A stretch of DNA of 8,258 nucleotides, taken from an uncultured Eubacterium sp. (GTDB taxonomy: Bacteria; Bacillota; Clostridia; Lachnospirales; Lachnospiraceae). Under the pieces are notes generated by a model. The model searched no databases. It saw only the letters and a list, made by a program, of their open reading frames with translations, and was not told the origin of the DNA. The stretch is from NCBI GenBank assembly GCA_910580075.1, contig CAJTVR010000020.1:49106-57363 (forward strand), in the 5' to 3' direction. Positions 6,227-8,258 of the stretch are shown here, in pieces. The first letter of the stretch is position 1; each line of letters opens with the position of its first letter. Position numbers and translations under genes: made by a program.

Positions 6227-8254
6227 TCACATATTTTTTAATGAAAAACGGCCGATCAGATCTTTCAGGTTCTGTGCCTGTGCAGCCAGTTCTTCGCTGG
6301 AAGATGCGCTGTCCTGTGCTGTCATGGAATTTGTAGTAACAGCGTCAGACATCTGCTCAAATCCAGTATTGATCTGTTCGATTGCAGTTGCCTGTTCTCT
6401 TGCTGCGTCTGCAATTTCCGCCACAATTCTTGTAATTTCGCTTGTATTGTCTACGACCTGTGAAAGAGACTCAGCGGTCTGATTGACAATATTCGTGCCG
6501 TTTTCTACAGTTTCAATGGACTTCATAATCAATGTTGCAGTATTCTTAGCTGCTTTTGCGCTTTCTTCTGCCAGGCTTCTTACTTCTTCTGCCACAACAG
6601 AAAAGCCTCTTCCGGCTTCCCCGGCGCGTGCAGCTTCAATTGCAGCGTTTAAGGACAGCAGGTTTGTCTGTTCGGCAATGTCTTCGATGTTTTTAATAAT
6701 ATCGCTGATCTTTGCAGACCCGGCCTTGATATCTGACATGGCCTGAATCATGGACTGCATCTGCTGGCTGCATTTTTCTACATTCTTTTCTGCTTCTATA
6801 GAACGTTCGTTTGCACTTGCAGCATTTTCCGCTGTAAGCCGTACCTGGTCTGATACGCCTGTAATGCTTGCAGTCAGCTCTTCTAATACGCTTGCCTGGT
6901 CAGTTGTGCTGTCAGCCAGATTTTTAGCTCCCAGGGAAGTGCTGTCTGAATGGTCTGCCACAAGGTCTGCGGCGCTGTTCATGTGTGTCATTGTTTCATT
7001 GAGAGAACCGATAATGGTATCAATGGATTCTTTTAAGCTGACAAAATCTCCTGCAAAACCGGCTTCTGTCTGAATATCCAGATTTCCAGAAGACAGTTGT
7101 GAAAGCACCCGCGTAATATCTGAAATATACAGGTTCAGGCTATGTATCGTTTCATCCAGATTCTTAGAAAGAATGGAGAGTTCATCTCCGGTATTAATGA
7201 CTTCAACCGGTGTTTTTAAATCACCTTCGGCCAGTTTTACAAGCCGTTTTGTCACAGAATCAACCGGGTCAATAATGTCTTTTACAAGCCGTTTCATCAC
7301 CATGACATTACCGGCCAAAAGGAGAATCGCGATTGCTGTGTTGACAATTACGGAAATCAGAACTGCCATTGTAAATTCCCGGTTAGGTGCTGTCATAATC
7401 AGACGCCACTCTTCATGTCCGGTGACAGGGCAGTATGCAGCAAACATTTTTTTGCCATTCTGGCGGTAAGTAATCGTACCTTCTTCTGTACTGGCAAGAA
7501 TTTTTTTGGTTGCTTTAGCCAGTGAAGCATATTTACGGTCTGTTTCCTGCAGTGTAATAGCGTTGGCCTGATTTGCAATTTCTGCTTCGTCTTTATGGAA
7601 AATAACAGTTCCGTCTTTATTAATAATGTATGCCATACCCGTTTTTCCAAATGTGAGTTCTCCGATTTTATCGTTGACGGAAGCAACCAGATCTACGATA
7701 TAGACAGTACCTGCCAGTTTGTCATCGTTGTATACAGGAGCACCCGATATAATAATGACATCACCATTGAGACGGTTAATGATAGGCTCGCCTACAAAGA
7801 CATCACCTTTGGATGTGGCTTGAAAATGGAGCTGGTCATTAAAGTCAAAATCTCCATAGTTGGAATAGCCTTTGCCGTCTAACTGTACAAAACCTACTTC
7901 GTCATAGTTATTCTGAGACCGGACACCTTCCATTGCCTTGAGTTTTTCTTCTTTGGTTGACCCGGGATCCCGGATGGTTTCTAAGGCAGCTACATTCATT
8001 GCATTTACTTCGAGTGTATGCAGTGTCTGTTCAACTGCGGAAGAAGTTGATTTTAATGTTACGTTTGCCATTTCATGCAGAGTATTCATATTGCTGAAAT
8101 ACATAAATACTCCCGAAACAGCAATCAGAGTGACTACTAAAGCCAGAAACAGGCGTGTGACTTTTGTGACCAGGTTTTTTTGCAGAGTCTGGTTCGCCCC
8201 CTGCTTTTTTCCAGATTCTGCAGCGGTTGATGTTTGTTTTTTTATTTTTTTCAT
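6227..8254 (-). CDS. Methyl-accepting chemotaxis protein with dCache sensor domain
   Basis: This 675-residue protein is a transmembrane chemoreceptor that controls CheA through CheW at the membrane. In order it shows a basic N-terminus, TM1 (about 33-53), an extracytoplasmic double-Cache-like sensor (about 54-293, with the typical GTVYIVDLV and FGKTGMAYIINKDGTVIFH segments), TM2 (about 297-320), a HAMP domain (about 321-373), a second HAMP-like helical segment (about 374-421, SSGNLDIQ), and a long coiled-coil signalling domain. The hairpin tip is fully conserved (residues about 523-566; IAEQTNLLSLNAAIEAARAGE and RGFSVVAEEVRSLAE). There is no C-terminal CheR-binding pentapeptide. The ligand cannot be predicted; Cache sensors often bind amino acids or carboxylates. 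The ATG at 8254 gives a natural MKKIKK start, but only four bases precede it, so an upstream start outside the window cannot be excluded. Confidence 0.93.
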   Translation of the reverse strand: MKKIKKQTSTAAESGKKQGANQTLQKNLVTKVTRLFLALVVTLIAVSGVFMYFSNMNTLHEMANVTLKSTSSAVEQTLHTLEVNAMNVAALETIRDPGSTKEEKLKAMEGVRSQNNYDEVGFVQLDGKGYSNYGDFDFNDQLHFQATSKGDVFVGEPIINRLNGDVIIISGAPVYNDDKLAGTVYIVDLVASVNDKIGELTFGKTGMAYIINKDGTVIFHKDEAEIANQANAITLQETDRKYASLAKATKKILASTEEGTITYRQNGKKMFAAYCPVTGHEEWRLIMTAPNREFTMAVLISVIVNTAIAILLLAGNVMVMKRLVKDIIDPVDSVTKRLVKLAEGDLKTPVEVINTGDELSILSKNLDETIHSLNLYISDITRVLSQLSSGNLDIQTEAGFAGDFVSLKESIDTIIGSLNETMTHMNSAADLVADHSDSTSLGAKNLADSTTDQASVLEELTASITGVSDQVRLTAENAASANERSIEAEKNVEKCSQQMQSMIQAMSDIKAGSAKISDIIKNIEDIAEQTNLLSLNAAIEAARAGEAGRGFSVVAEEVRSLAEESAKAAKNTATLIMKSIETVENGTNIVNQTAESLSQVVDNTSEITRIVAEIADAAREQATAIEQINTGFEQMSDAVTTNSMTAQDSASSSEELAAQAQNLKDLIGRFSLKNM

Positions 8255-8258
8255 CGTC

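Noticed and set aside
6750..7073. Plus-strand open frames opposite the chemoreceptor gene (several between 6207 and 7882)
   Set aside because: They are antisense shadows of the repetitive coiled-coil coding sequence, with no ribosome binding sites and no recognisable motifs.

Overview
The window looks like chromosomal DNA of a Gram-positive anaerobe of the Clostridia, most plausibly Lachnospiraceae-like. The grounds are an rnf operon in the order D-G-E-A-B (matching the tail of the clostridial rnfCDGEAB arrangement), a ferredoxin-rich RnfB with many cysteines, strong AGGAGG-type ribosome binding sites, and moderate G+C. I cannot name a genus from sequence alone. No mobile element, CRISPR array, tRNA or rRNA was seen.

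Positions 1-3105 (+) hold the end of rnfD followed by rnfG, rnfE, rnfA and rnfB, tightly packed (4-base overlap, 1-base overlap, then 12-base gaps). They end at a strong intrinsic terminator (3134-3169). These are the membrane and electron-transfer subunits of the Rnf complex, which passes electrons from reduced ferredoxin to NAD+ and pumps Na+ or H+. RnfC and most of RnfD lie upstream of the window.

Positions 3218-4843 (+) form a second transcription unit: a HAD-family phosphatase and metF (5,10-methylenetetrahydrofolate reductase) 11 bases apart, with a possible extended -10 promoter in front and a probable U-tract terminator behind.

Positions 4804-5187 are a convergent intergenic region rich in inverted repeats. 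It includes a hairpin with T-runs on both sides that can end transcription from either direction. One unsupported 93-codon minus-strand reading frame runs through it.

Positions 5188-8254 (-) hold a membrane-bound chemoreceptor (dCache, HAMP, signalling domain) followed 40 bases later by apbE, a lipoprotein FAD:protein FMN transferase. The two are probably co-transcribed. ApbE is the enzyme expected to attach FMN to RnfG (at the SGAT motif seen here) and to RnfD, so the two arms of the window are functionally linked although they are on opposite strands.

Most of the window is recognisable housekeeping or energy metabolism. The points most worth a second look are the Cys/His-rich tail of RnfE, the extra cysteines of RnfB, the receptor-apbE pairing, and the structured convergent intergenic region.
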